DNA of 64,000 bases from Mercenaria mercenaria (taxonomy: Eukaryota > Mollusca > Bivalvia > Venerida > Veneridae), in NCBI RefSeq assembly GCF_021730395.1, contig NC_069373.1, positions 42,808,501 through 42,872,500 on the forward strand, written 5' to 3'. The notes beneath the pieces were generated by a model. It worked only from the letters and a program-made list of their open reading frames with translations. It did no database searches and was not told where the DNA came from. Made by a program: the position numbers and the translations under genes. This document shows, one piece after another, positions 1 to 12,400 of the stretch; the first letter of the stretch is position 1, and every line of letters starts with the position of its first letter.

Positions 1-254
1 CACGACGGATGGTACCACGAGCTGGCAAGCAAAAAATCAAAACTATCTCCCGTGACGCGTGGGGTTTGACCTGTTTTGGCAAAACAACCATAAATCCAGT
101 CTTATCAACATTTCACGTATGTGCATTTCTTCTTGACACCTTCATTTCAAGGAAAACAAGAGAAAATTTGCATTTACAATATATTAATCGAAATGATTCG
201 CTTCTTAACAGAACAAAAACAGCGGTCTGCTAAGAGGTGCTCAAAATTTGTTAC

Positions 255-480
255 ATATACATCCACGGGAGTGCTAAATATTGCTTTCATATACCACGGA
301 GGTACAACGTATTGCTATATTTACATACCAATAAGGAACTCAATATTGCCAGTCACACTGCGGATTTACTAGATATAGGCAAACATACCGCAGCTGACTA
401 GATATTTGGGGTACTTAATATTGCAATACGTACCACAGAGTTAGTTACTAAATATTATAGACTATGCATACCACGGAGAT
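255..480. repeat. Degenerate minisatellite next to gene B transmembrane exon
   Basis: The motif ataccacggag recurs in decayed form near 263, 293, 385, 438 and 470, roughly every 30 to 60 bp. It is often preceded by gctaaatatt-type sequence. The array begins at the donor of the gene B exon ending at 484, and on the minus strand the units start with the same bases as the intron 5' end (CTCCGTGGTATG). The period is irregular, so this is an old array. Confidence 0.45.
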
Positions 481-483
481 AAC

Positions 484-1302
484 CCAGATTAGGTTGTCGT
501 CTGCTCTTTCTGTACCAACAGTGTATGCTGACAATTATGATAACAACTAGGATAAAGCCACCCACAATGCTACCAATAAGAATTGCATCCTGGTGTCTGA
601 AATTAAAGGTAAAGAGGTAAAAGAAACACAATTCAATAAAAAAAAAAAAAAATCAACATTGAATTATATAACAGCTGAATGGCTTCCCCTCATGGATACG
701 CGTTAGTAGATCAGAAGAATCCAGTATTTGTAGTAACGTCTTGTCATTGTTGGTACCTACTAACTTTGATGCATGCATATTTACTGAATTTTAGTTGTTA
801 ATCAAAGTTTGTGACAATAACTTTAAAACATAAAGAATATATATTACATCAACCCTTTAGAATGAACTTCGAAATTTCTAAAGATTTTGTGAATTTACCT
901 CGCATGTATACTGATTTTGAAAAAAAAATGCCGGCATTCAAAATATCTGTATCTATTTACTGAAAAGTGTTTTTAGTTCACTATGTACTTCTTACGCTGT
1001 AGAGAATTTGTCACATGTGGATGTCGCTAAGTCAACCAAATCATTTTCATGCATGAATTAGTTGTACGTAACAGGTCAACACATCTTGTCATCAAATGTG
1101 TTGTTAATATTCCAAATAATGTTTGATTGAACCTCAAAAAGGTGTTGTTTTTTTAATGTACAAATGTATAAGTAAAGTATGTCATACTCATCGCAGCAGT
1201 AGGCGTTATGAAGGTTTCCGCAGCAACCAATGTCACAAGAGAAATATTTTACTTTTTCAAACTGGTCGAGGGCGGTACACTTGTATTCACCATGTACATA
1301 AC
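484..1302 (-). CDS. Gene B: CYYR1-like small membrane protein, partial (two internal exons)
   Basis: Two minus-strand exons are visible. Exon 1302-1188 (115 nt) follows an acceptor reading ...gacaacag and ends at a gtatga donor. It encodes a Cys-rich ectodomain with the core CDIGCCGNLHNAYCC. Exon 596-484 (113 nt) follows ...aatttcag and encodes a transmembrane helix (about 20 residues, ILIGSIVGGFILVVIIIVSI) followed by a basic stretch (RKSRR), ending at a G|gttatc donor. The phases (enter 1, leave 2, then enter 2, leave 1) equal those of gene A exons 2 and 3, which is the strongest support for the model. By family (CYYR1-like, single-pass type I membrane protein) the missing parts are a signal-peptide exon at higher coordinates and a proline-rich tail exon, either within 1-480 or off the window edge. 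I could not locate either. The cellular role of this family is poorly known. It could be a pseudogene, but both exons are open. Confidence 0.62.
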
Positions 1303-1423
1303 CTGTTGTCACAAAATAGAGAGTTATACATTCTGACAAATCAGCTACAGAGTTCAAGAAACTGTCAAGACAACAAATATTGATGTAAGTTTATAGCAGT
1401 AATAGTATATTAAAGAGATACGT

Positions 1424-2657
1424 TATGTGTTGTAGGCCTTATTATCAAAAAGTAGATTTCATTTACTTTATTAGTTACCACTATTAATACATCAACTCGT
1501 CTATGCGGTAATAAGCGAATCTTTAAATTTGTTTTGAAAGAAAACAAGTCACTCGCTTCGAGTAAATCTACACATTTTGAAATTTTATTATTGAAAAATT
1601 ATATGTACGCTTGAATTGGGTGAACATTTCAATATCTTATATTTCTACACGTTCCTTTCTTGACGTTTTGCTTCTGTCATGATAAATGCATAATAAATCA
1701 ATCAATCGATCGATCGATCGGTCGGTCGGTTAGTCGGTCGGTTGGGCGAGCAGGCGAGCAGGCTGACAGGCAGGCAGTCAGACAGGTAGGCAGGCGGTCA
1801 TCGGTCAGCCGGTCAGTCAGTCAGTGAGGCAGAAAGGCAGGCAGTCAGTCAGTCTGTCAGCCAGTCAGTCAGGTAGGTAGTCAGTCAGTCAGTCAGTTAA
1901 GAGAATATTTGAAATGGTTGAAGGTGCGATTGAAAAAACTGTTTTCCAGGTAACGAGGATCTGCCGCGTTTTTGCGAGAACCGAATATTTTCATCTATAC
2001 CTTTAACTAGTGATAGGTTCTTTTACGTGTTGTAGGCCTTATTATTAATAAGTAGATTTCATTAACTTTATTAGTTAACACTTTTAATACATCAACTCCT
2101 GTACGCGGTAATAAGCGAATCCTTAAATTTATTTGAAAAAACCAAGTTGCTCGCTTCGGGTAAATCTACACATTTTGAATGTTTATGATAGAAAAATGTA
2201 TGTACGCTTGAATTGGGTTAACATGTCAATATTTGTTATTTCTTCACGTTCCTTTTTTTAACGTTTTGCTACTGTCATAAATATATAATCAATAAATAAG
2301 CAATCAATTAATCGATCAATCGATCGATCGATTAGTTGGTCAGTCGGTTTGGCGGGCAGGCGAGCAGGCTGACAGGCATGCAGTCAGGCAGGTAGGCAGG
2401 CGGTCATCGGTCAGCCGGTCAGTCAGTCAGTGAGGCAGAAAGGCAGGCAGACAGTTAGTCAGTGAGGCAGTGAGGCAGGCAGGTAGTCAGTCATTGAGGC
2501 GGTCAGACAGGCAGGTAGTCAGTCAGTTATGAGAATACTTCACTAGTTGAAGGTGCGGATTGAAATAACTGTTTTCCAGGTAACGAGGATCTGTCGCGTT
2601 GTCGCGAGAACCGAATCTTTTCATCTACACCTTTAACTAGTGATAGGTTCTTTCTCT
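1424..2657. repeat. Direct duplication of a 600-bp segment carrying CAGT/CAGG simple repeats
   Basis: A segment starting near 1424 (gtgttgtaggccttatta) recurs near 2024 in the same orientation and with the same internal order: an AT-rich part, a GATC/GGTC/CAGG/CAGT simple-repeat tract (about 1695-1900 and 2305-2525), then a block ending ctttaactagtgatagg. The copies differ by scattered substitutions and by the length of the simple repeat. The terminal block resembles parts of the hairpin element at 20283. Confidence 0.75.
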
Positions 2658-2726
2658 CTTTAGAAAACGAGGAAATATGATCAACTTTAACTGAACAATA
2701 TTTTGTCATGTCAGCGTATGAATTTA

Positions 2727-2757
2727 CGCATTCATTCATTCATTCATTCATTCATTA
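2727..2757. repeat. ATTC microsatellite
   Basis: About seven uninterrupted copies of the tetranucleotide attc. It lies inside a region resembling the dispersed element seen at 20283-20880 and 63355-63650. Confidence 0.9.
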
Positions 2758-3359
2758 TATAGCACTATAGTCATCTTACATCCCGTGGTTGTACGCCACA
2801 CGGGGAATTCTTGTCCGTCATGCACGAAAAAAAAAGACGATTATCATACTTACGAAACAATAAGACAACACAAATTGCACTGTAAATTAACATTCCAAAT
2901 TATCTTGTGATTATGATTATAGAATTCAAACTGTGTACGTTCAAATATATGTATTCTCTTTGTTTTAATTTTTATTTTCCGTAAACAAGATCTGTTAGAA
3001 ACAGATTTAGTAACGTTATAATTTTGTTTATGAAAATAAGACTTGGATTTCTTAAAGCATTCTTAAATTTATAAGGGTTGACGTTTGTTTAAATTTGATC
3101 TAATATCTGGTAATTCCCTTTTCTAAATGAAGTATAATAATGGGATTTCCTGGAATATTACGAAGTATGCACATGATGAACGTGATCTTATATTTGGAGT
3201 TTCCGTTCTATAAATAGTATAGTACAATGGGAGTTTCATTTGAAAGTGAGGTAGGTCTTATGATGTTTCGAACAATTAATGTAAACAATTTCTCATTTCC
3301 TCTCCTCATTGTTTCAGTATCCGCTCAAGTGTTTTTATTTATACATTGAGAACTACTAC

Positions 3360-3405
3360 ATGATGTCTGCCTCAATAGTTTGGATTTTGCTCCTATACAC
3401 TCTAA
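3360..3405 (+). CDS. Gene A exon 1: signal peptide
   Basis: Two consecutive ATGs lead into a hydrophobic run ([10 protein letters not shown]), and the exon ends A|gtatgt (phase 1). An acceptor-like tgtttcag at 3310-3317 suggests the 5' UTR may itself be spliced. Confidence 0.6.
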
Positions 3406-6400
3406 GTATGTATTCATATTTTGTACAATAGGTTCTGATCATTTTTAATACAGTTAATGTAGAAATAATATTTTATCAAATGTTTTGTTTTTCAGATATG
3501 TTTTTGGTAAAATCAAGGTGAAATGCATCTAGTATTTTAAAGCAGCATGCCTCCAGATTTGGCTAAAAAAATAATCTTTCTTTCAAATTGAAGTTTGGTT
3601 ATATTATAGCTGAAGTAGTGAATGATGACTTCAATATATAGATATTTATAATCGAGAGAGTTTACATGGAGTAAAAGCGTGACAAACGCTTTTCGATTTT
3701 CATCATAAAAAGTAGTAAAATCAGCAAATTCTCATGTATTTCCGTAACAAAGATTGTCAGTTATTAAGTTTTAAAACCTTCATTTATTTCAAGATAATCT
3801 AAAACAATATTTTTGTTGTCGAACGATCTGGGAGCATGCCGCTTTAACTTTTTAAGAATTATTTTTCATTGGTAAATAAATTATAAAGTGGTTATAGAAG
3901 GATATGTTTTTTGTTAAAAGTTTGGGTTTCGCTTCATTACGTTTGAAGAGGCCTGTCTGGATTTTATTTTCACCGTTTTCTTTCCATTCGTTTTTTATTA
4001 ATTGCACTTTATAATAGTGAAATTGTATTATACCATACAACGTCAGTTTTTAATAATCTAGATTCTTATACATCAATGTATCAAATGTTTAATTGGAAGC
4101 ATTCTATTTTCTTTCAGCCGGTGCAGTTTCTACAACAAAATAGGGTTATTCAAACAGTATTTTGATCTGCAACCTTGTATTCGACTAGAGTTGATTTTGT
4201 CAAACTTAGATCTCACAAGGCGCATGCGGCGAGTGTGACCCGGTCTGGCAAAATCCACGAGAGCCGAATGTTTCATTGTAGATCAAGGTAGATATACTGC
4301 TTTAGGGCGCCTTTTATTATTATTATACATAATAGCCCGGCTAATAAATCCTTAAATATGGCCGACCCTTGCACATTTTAGTAGAGACTTAAGATAATAT
4401 ATTTCTTATAGAAAAATACCAGAAGATAAATTCTGGATATGGAACAATTGAATCAGTCAACCATGAAAGCCTTTGCAAACTGTTTTATGACGTCATCTTT
4501 AGGAGAATTGAATTCGTAAAATTAATTTGATCATGTTCAGCAACGTTTAAAATTTTATCACCCTTTTCGAAATTTCTAATAATCTGGTGACAAAACGAAT
4601 GGGCTATCTGGAGCTTCTCAAAGTTACATTATTTTAAGAAATATCAAAGAAAGGTTACTTTTGGAATAATTTGTATGGACAGGGATAAATTATCTAAAAC
4701 GACGTCACACTTCTTAAACTTTACATCCTGTTTTCAAACAAAGACAATTATTTTATAAAACAGTTTTATAAAAAAAGAGGAAACATATATTCATAATTAG
4801 ATTATATCGCTTCAGAATTCTTCCGACTATAAATGTCATTTCAGGTCATTTTAAACTTATCCACACATATGCCTCATATTTTGCTCATTCTAAATATATA
4901 TTTCTTTCTTGTGGATACCAACTAAACGCCGTATTTATGTAATAATCAATTCATTTGTAGATATTCATTTGAATTAAATACTTTTCTATACTTTTTATGC
5001 GATATATTACCTAATATAACATAATGGAGAACAATGTAAAGGTTAATGTCATGACTATTTCGCAACAGAGCTAGGCAAAGGGATGGCGTATAAAATACTA
5101 AGAAAAGCAGACCCTCACTGGCACCAGACCAGAAAGAAAATGCCTCTGTACATGTTATACCCTACCCCTAGGTATTCTATAAGAACCATGGTCATGAAGG
5201 GGGAAATATACTAACCCGTTTCAATCGTACATTTCTCAACTTAACGCACAGTTCGGTGAAAGGGTACCTAGTATAATGAACAAGCGATAATTTATCTTCC
5301 ATCATGCACCAGTCTCATTGTCTCAATATTCCATATTGCTGAGATTATCATCATATTTCATGCTTTCGTCAACGTTACAGAAAAAACTTACGTGACCTTC
5401 CCTAAAGAACATCCGGTCTAGAGGTCATGGCAGTGTGCACATGTTTGGCGAAATGCAAACAAAAACAGAATTTTAGAAAATCACAATTATACACTTAAAC
5501 CTTGAAATGATGAATGAAATTCATCTTGTATATGATCTTTAATTTGAAATCATACATTGGTCTGCATCTGTTCTGTGTATTTTATTCATTTAGCACATTT
5601 ATGCTGCATTTTAACATTTTAGCGAACACGTGTAGTAAAATGACGATTGACACAACAGCCAGTCAGAATGGTTTTGTAATGTAGAACGGAACTTCACCAG
5701 GGAAGTTCAAGCAAGTTTTTTTGTGTAACGTTGAAATAACTATAAACTACGCGTTGTTTTTCCAAGATAAGATATATTGAAGAAATGTGACCGGTACACA
5801 AAGGAAGATAAATTACCACTTGTTTGATATCCATAGTACACATTTGCGTGTTTTAGGTATGAAATGCGCGATTGAAACGGGTTAGTATATTTCCCGTTCA
5901 TGACCATGGTTCTTATAGAATACCTAGGGGTAAGGTATAACATGTACAGAGGTATTTTCTTTCTGTTCTGGTGCCAGTGCCCTTTCTAATTGCTAAAAAG
6001 CAAGAAACGTATGTAAAACTGAAAGAAATATTCCCTTAAAGAATATTTGTAGGGATAGGTCAGAGATTTTATTAGTACAGCGATGTTATATACAACTATA
6101 AATTGTATGACAACTTGCACTTACCAAATCTTCTAGCGTCATACTTAGACTTTTTCAAATACCTTTCAAATTACTACATGCACCTATTTTTACTCATTTA
6201 GAAAAGTATATTGTTAGTAAAATGTCAAAATTACAACTAATTAAAACATGCAATATCAAATACTTTTATTAACATCAATGCTTCAACCCATTTAGAAGCA
6301 GCTCAATAAAAAACTTAATCTATCTATTTGGTCTAAAATTAGGTATCTAGCTCATATTTTATTGTTTATTGTAGTCATTTAAACATTTGTTCAGGACTCC

Positions 6401-9400
6401 ACTTTTAAAAGTGGCATGTGAGATAATGTTTTGACACGAACTAATGCAAGTTGATCCCGATAAGGTAAAATATCCAGAAAGAAGGTGTGTTGTGTGTGTG
6501 TGTGTGTGTGTGTGTGGCGGGGGGGGGGGGGGGGAGGGGGGGGTACTCATCCGAATATAGTTTTTAACTGATGAATAAAACTGAACATTTGCACATGTTT
6601 GAAACGATTTCCTTACTAAATTACATTTTTGGGGTGTTTTACCTGTCAGAGGTACATTATTGTATTATATAAATTAATGAGAAAAAAATGTATGATTGCT
6701 TAATGTTTTTTCTTACAGTGTGGCGACTTTGATCTGACATATTTATTTATATCAAACTGCATTTCACCAGTGAGATGATATACTGTGCTAGTCTGTCGTA
6801 TGACTGTAGACAAAATATTATAAATGTACTCCTCTTTTTTACATATGTTTCTAAGTCAACACAGTACATTACAATTTGGACAGGCTACCTCATTAGTATC
6901 TGTTAATATTGCTTCTGCATTATTAACGATAAACCTTTGTACCATTACTATGACTTAACGGAAAGGTGGAACAATTGCGGTATGGTAAATTTGTATGTTA
7001 CCGGATATGACCAATTGGAAAACTGCATTGTGACACCACATTAAAACTCCCAAAATATGTAAAATTAGACTGAATATTTCAAGTAGTAGTTATAAGATAC
7101 ACATCACCATCGTGGTTTACAAATTTATATTTTGGTATGAAATACATGATTTTTATTTATAGAACGTGTGAAGACTCCAGCGTTCTGTTTTTGTTTTTGT
7201 TTTGGGTTTAACGCCGTTTTTCAACAGTATTTCAGTTATGTAACGGCGGGCAGTTAACCTAACCAGTGTTCCTGGATTCTGTACCAGTACAAACCTGTTC
7301 TCCGTAAGTAACTGCCAACTTCCCTACAAGAATCAGACTAATGATATCAGACACAATGTCGTTTATCAAATAGTCACGGAGAACATACGCCCCGCCCGAG
7401 GATCGGATCGAACTCGCGACCCCGAGATCCGTAGACCAACGCTCTTACCTATTGAGCTAAGCGGGCGGGCTCCAACGTTCTGTAAGCTAAATACGTCCAT
7501 ATGTCTCATACCCAGATGTGAGCCACTCAATCACAAATGAAAGGGAATGTAAGATGAACTTAAGCATTTCTACACAACTTAGTACTCTAAAACGATTGCA
7601 TTTGATGAAATGAAAGGAAATAAATAGTTCTACCGAAGTTAATGGCTTTCCAAAACGGGGCTACAAATATCAGAACGTTTGGATGTACGATTGCTTACAG
7701 ACGTCGCGTCGTCATTCGTTTGGGATTACACTAGACATTAGTCATAAGACACTTTCATGATGATGCATGCTAGTATAAATATATGCCGTAAGTTGAAAAG
7801 TTTATCTATAAAAACAGTCAAAGTAATGCAAAACTGAATCAGTGTAAACAATGTTAAAGAAAGTCAAATAAAAAAAATGTGCTTATATGATATAAGTTTC
7901 CATTTTGGTATGTACTACATTGATGCTTTCGAAATACGCACCTCTTAACATTTAAAACACGAATATATTTAGCTGATTTTCATTTTATACTATGACCATA
8001 GACCTTTAGGATGATAGGTCAATAACAACTATGTAAGACTTTTTCATGCTTTGTGTGATTAGATTATGTTCTGATGTCAATTTTCTTTCAATCTAAAATA
8101 TTCATTTGTCAGATATAAATACAGTTTGATTAACGTAAGAAATAAATCGCGACTTAGTACTGTTCATTCGAGTATATCTTTAATTACGTTAGTTTGCAAA
8201 AAATATACAGAATGATACACACATCATGTCGTTACAAAGAGTAAAACAGCTTTGTTAGATTTATAGAAACATTTCACTTAAAATATCACACCCATGTCTT
8301 TATATAAATCACGCTGTTAAAAATATCGCATTTTAATTAGATATATTAAAATATTTTGGTTCAATTCCTGCGCATCTGAGCTCTGAACTGTGATAAATCA
8401 GGTGAAAAACCACTCGACGGCCTTCTTTATTTTTATTCTTACATGGTCATTGAAATTTCATGATAAAATTTTGCTGGGCTTCATTTATCCAAGTAGTAAT
8501 AAACCGGACGTCATGCCACCATTTGACGTCATAATGGACTTCATAATGTTGTCTTACCAGTCCGCGCGTCAACCGTTGTTTATCGCAGATTTTAACACAA
8601 CCGAATTCATTTTCCTAGCTGATTATTGTGTATTTGTATATATCAATACATTTTCCTGACGTCACAGTTATTACGTCAGTCGCACAGGAAAAGAAATCAA
8701 CGCAAAACAGAAAATAGGCAAATACTAGCATTTGATGATGTCGTCAAGGATGTACTTTAAAGTCCTTCGTAAAGTGTTAGAATCGAAATAATATATCAAA
8801 TTTAGTGATTTGCTCTCCGATGAGTATTAATTTTCACTCGAGCTACACCCACGTGATATTAATTCTTATTTCTTAAATATACAGAGACTGACTGCTTTCT
8901 TCTTTGTATAACTTGCAACCAAATCTAGCTATGTTAGAATGTGTAATTTATTTAATGGTAAATCGCCATGAATGATTCCACTCAATTATTCTTTTTGAGA
9001 CGACGAACCTTTTAATCTAAATACATAAGTGCCTGGATACTTGTAACTAACCAATATTATAACACATTAATCTCGGTAATGCGATAAATATGTACACTCT
9101 ATTTCCATTTACCGATTACCTCCCTTTTAATTGCGTTAACTGATATTTTTTCAGGAAAATGATATATCGCGGATAATGCCACAAAACTGTAATTAGTGTT
9201 GTTTTAAGGGTTTTTGTATTGAAAAATGAGTATTATACTATAAACATTTTACGGTAATTTTGATAAAAAAGAAGGACCGGTAGTTGTTTATAAACCACAA
9301 TGTATATTTTTGTCTTTTTCTGAAATATATTATTTATTTACATTATTTCAATTTTGCATTCCTATAAAGATAAATTATATAACAATTTTGTCAGGATTCA

Positions 9401-12400
9401 TTAAAAAATATAACTACTAAGAGCATTTTTATCAAAATAACGGAAGTCGTTGCGCATGAATAAACTTTTTAATACTATGAATAGAAAGATATTAACACAA
9501 AACACTTAAATCCCAAAAATCTTAAAGTTTTATTAAAAACTGAGCGAAATATGACGATTTAAAAAGAAACTTGCCGAAAATATCCTTTATATGAGTTGTG
9601 TGCCCCCGACAAGAGAAGGTGTGAAAAGTCAGTGTCCATATCCAAACTATTTGACATAACCTTCAATCACTTTATGTTCATGGCTTGTCTCTACTAAAAA
9701 GTGCAAGACCGAATGACTTATAAAAAGTGCGTGAGTTGGGTTTTACGGCGAATCGACACAAAATGGTCATATATAGCCGAGGTTATACATAAGATATACA
9801 TAAGATATATCAACCCAAATTGACTATAATTTGTGAAAATTAGGCAGAAACTATTTTGAATCGGGGAACTTTTTGACGAAAGAAACGTCGAAACGCCATC
9901 AATACGTTAAATCTTACGTCATAGTTTACGTCCCATGTAAAGCAAGTAGTCCAACCATTTTCCATTTCCGATGGGAGTTGAATACAGGGTTTTGTGTTCA
10001 TTAGTCAATTACAGATTGTTTTTTCAGACAGAAAATTCGTAGGTTTATAATAAACAATATTTCCTTCTGTGGCGAATTTTTTATTTTCTTTTAGCCGGTG
10101 TAGTATCTTTGACGGGATGTATCTGTATAGCGTTTTATATTCTATAAATCAGCGCATTTTCTGTAGCGGAAAGTATTGTTTTCTTTCAGCCACTGTACTG
10201 TGGTTCATGTGACTAAAAGTATAATTGTAGCATTTTTTTCTTCTTTCAGTCGGTGTGCCTGTGGCGGAAAGCATCAATAATGCGCTGTATTTTCTGCTGC
10301 GGAAAGTAGCGTTGTACATATCGTTCTTTTTTTCTTTCAGTCGGTGTAGTGCCTGTGGTGGAAAGCATCGATAATGCGTTCTATTTTCTTTCATGCGCTG
10401 TATTTTCTGCTGCGGAAAGTAGCGTTGTACATATCGTTCTTTTTTTCTTTCAGTCGGTGTAGTGCCTGTGGTGGAAAGCATCGATAATGCGTTCTATTTT
10501 CTTTCATGCGCTGTATTTTCTGCTGCGGAAAGTAGCGTTGTACATATCGTTCTTTTTTTCTTTCAGTCGGTGTAGTGCCTGTGGTGGAAAGCATCGATAA
10601 TGCGTTCTATTTTCTTTCATGCGCTGTATTTTCTGCTGCGGAAAGTAGCGTTGTACATATCGTTCTTTTTTTCTTTCAGTCGGTGTAGTGCCTGTGGTGG
10701 AAAGCATCGATAATGCGTTCTATTTTCTTTCAGTCGGTGTATATTCTGTTGCAGAAAGTATCATTGTTGCGTTCCTTTTTTTCTCTTTTAGTAGGTGTAG
10801 AGTCTGTGGCGGAAAGTATCATTAATGCGTTCTATTTTCTTTCAGTCGGCTAGTGCATTTTATGTGGCGTTAATTATCAGTATACTGTTGTTTTTTCTTT
10901 TAGTCGGTGTAGTTTCTGTGGCGGCGAGTATCAGTATAGCGCGTTTTGATTTCGTTCAACCGGTGTAGTTAACGTGGCGGAAAGTATTGTTTTACCGTTT
11001 TATTTTCTTTCAGTCAGTGTAGTTTATGTGATGGAAAGTATCTATGTAGCGTTCTGTTTTCTTTCTGTCGGTGTACTTTCTTTGGCGGAAAGTATCAATA
11101 TAGCGTTCTAATTTCTTTCTGTTGGTGTACTTCTTTGGCGGAAAGTATCAATATAGCGTTCTATTTTCTTTCTGTTGGTGTACTTTCTGTGGCGGAAAGT
11201 ATCAAATTCAATATAGCGTTCTATTTTCTTTCAGTCAGTATAGTTAATGTGATGGAAAGTATCACTGCAGCGTTCTTTTTCTTTCAGTCGGTGTTTTTTC
11301 TGTGGCGGAAAGTAAAACGTGTTGGTATGACCATAATGAACACATCTATTGCCACGACAGTGATTGTTGCGGAACATACAGTAACCCATACTGTTGCACG
11401 TAAAGTCTTTTTATTTTGTCAGCACGGAGAATGCATGCTTGTATTATCTATAACGGAATATATCGTATTCAAGCAACAAACATTCTGCGTGGTTTTTATA
11501 TCACTTTTTATATCTGCGTGATGTTGAGTTGTGCCTGATATAAAAGGACGATATGTAAGGATATGAGTTATATGTCCCAGTGAAGTGCCTACGCCTTTAG
11601 CATCTTGAGCAATGAAATAGGTCCATCGCTAAGATGACTATGTCTCAGACTAGCTAACAAACTACGTAGAATGTTCTTTGTTAAAACGTAGAGCTGGTGA
11701 GACCATATATCTAATATATATAAATTTTTTCTCTGGCTACTTCCCCTAAATGATTCGTGTACCAATGATTCGTAAATGATTTCAGTTATGAGCTAGATGA
11801 TTTCATTCGCTGGTCATCATCCGTCTACCAATTTATACCATAGCAGAAGTTTACTTTGATTGGTGCATTTTATAGAACTTGTTTCTGATTGGTCCAAAAT
11901 CGTACATGATATTTTACAACGATTATTTGCTCTAACAAATAGATGGTTCCTTTTAACTATTGTATACACATAGTGTGCGATTCTGGAATCCATCTATTAC
12001 CGTTATTAACCCAAATTAGCAATAAATGACCTAAATTCTATTATTTACAACAATTCAACTATGGTTTTGGCAATAATAGAATGCAAATTGAGTCATGCAC
12101 TATCTGTGCTCATGTGTCCAGATTGCAATACAAAATAATACTAATCATTCTGATACGATCCCTTGTACATTTTCAGAATGTCATTCTCTTTAATGTCATG
12201 CATCATCAGCGTAATACCAAAAATGTCAATTGACGCGTGTAGCTTCTTTTGTGTCTCTGCCTCATAAATACCCTCTCAAATCAGTGTTAGTATATACTTG
12301 CGATGAATATTTCTCAGTAAACCTATTTAGTATGGAACTTTTACAGCTTTACTATAATATTTCCAGATGAACAGAAGTTATTTAGTCAGTTCTGTGATTG

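Noticed and set aside
1303-1357. Extension of the gene B ectodomain frame upstream of 1302
   Set aside because: The frame stays open but has no ATG; the acceptor at 1303-1304 with matching phase is the better exon start.
6359-6550. Pro/His/Thr-rich small frame
   Set aside because: Product of the TG and poly-G tract.
7380-7474. Possible tRNA gene
   Set aside because: A- and B-box are present, but the sequence continues into a SINE body and is shared with 27128-27415; it is a SINE head.
10149-10707. Minus-strand frames with repeated identical translation
   Set aside because: Antisense shadows of the 113-bp tandem units.
11135-11521. 128-residue plus-strand open frame
   Set aside because: It is a read-through of the minisatellite in a frame different from gene A exon 2; repetitive Ser/Val/Phe-rich translation with no domain.
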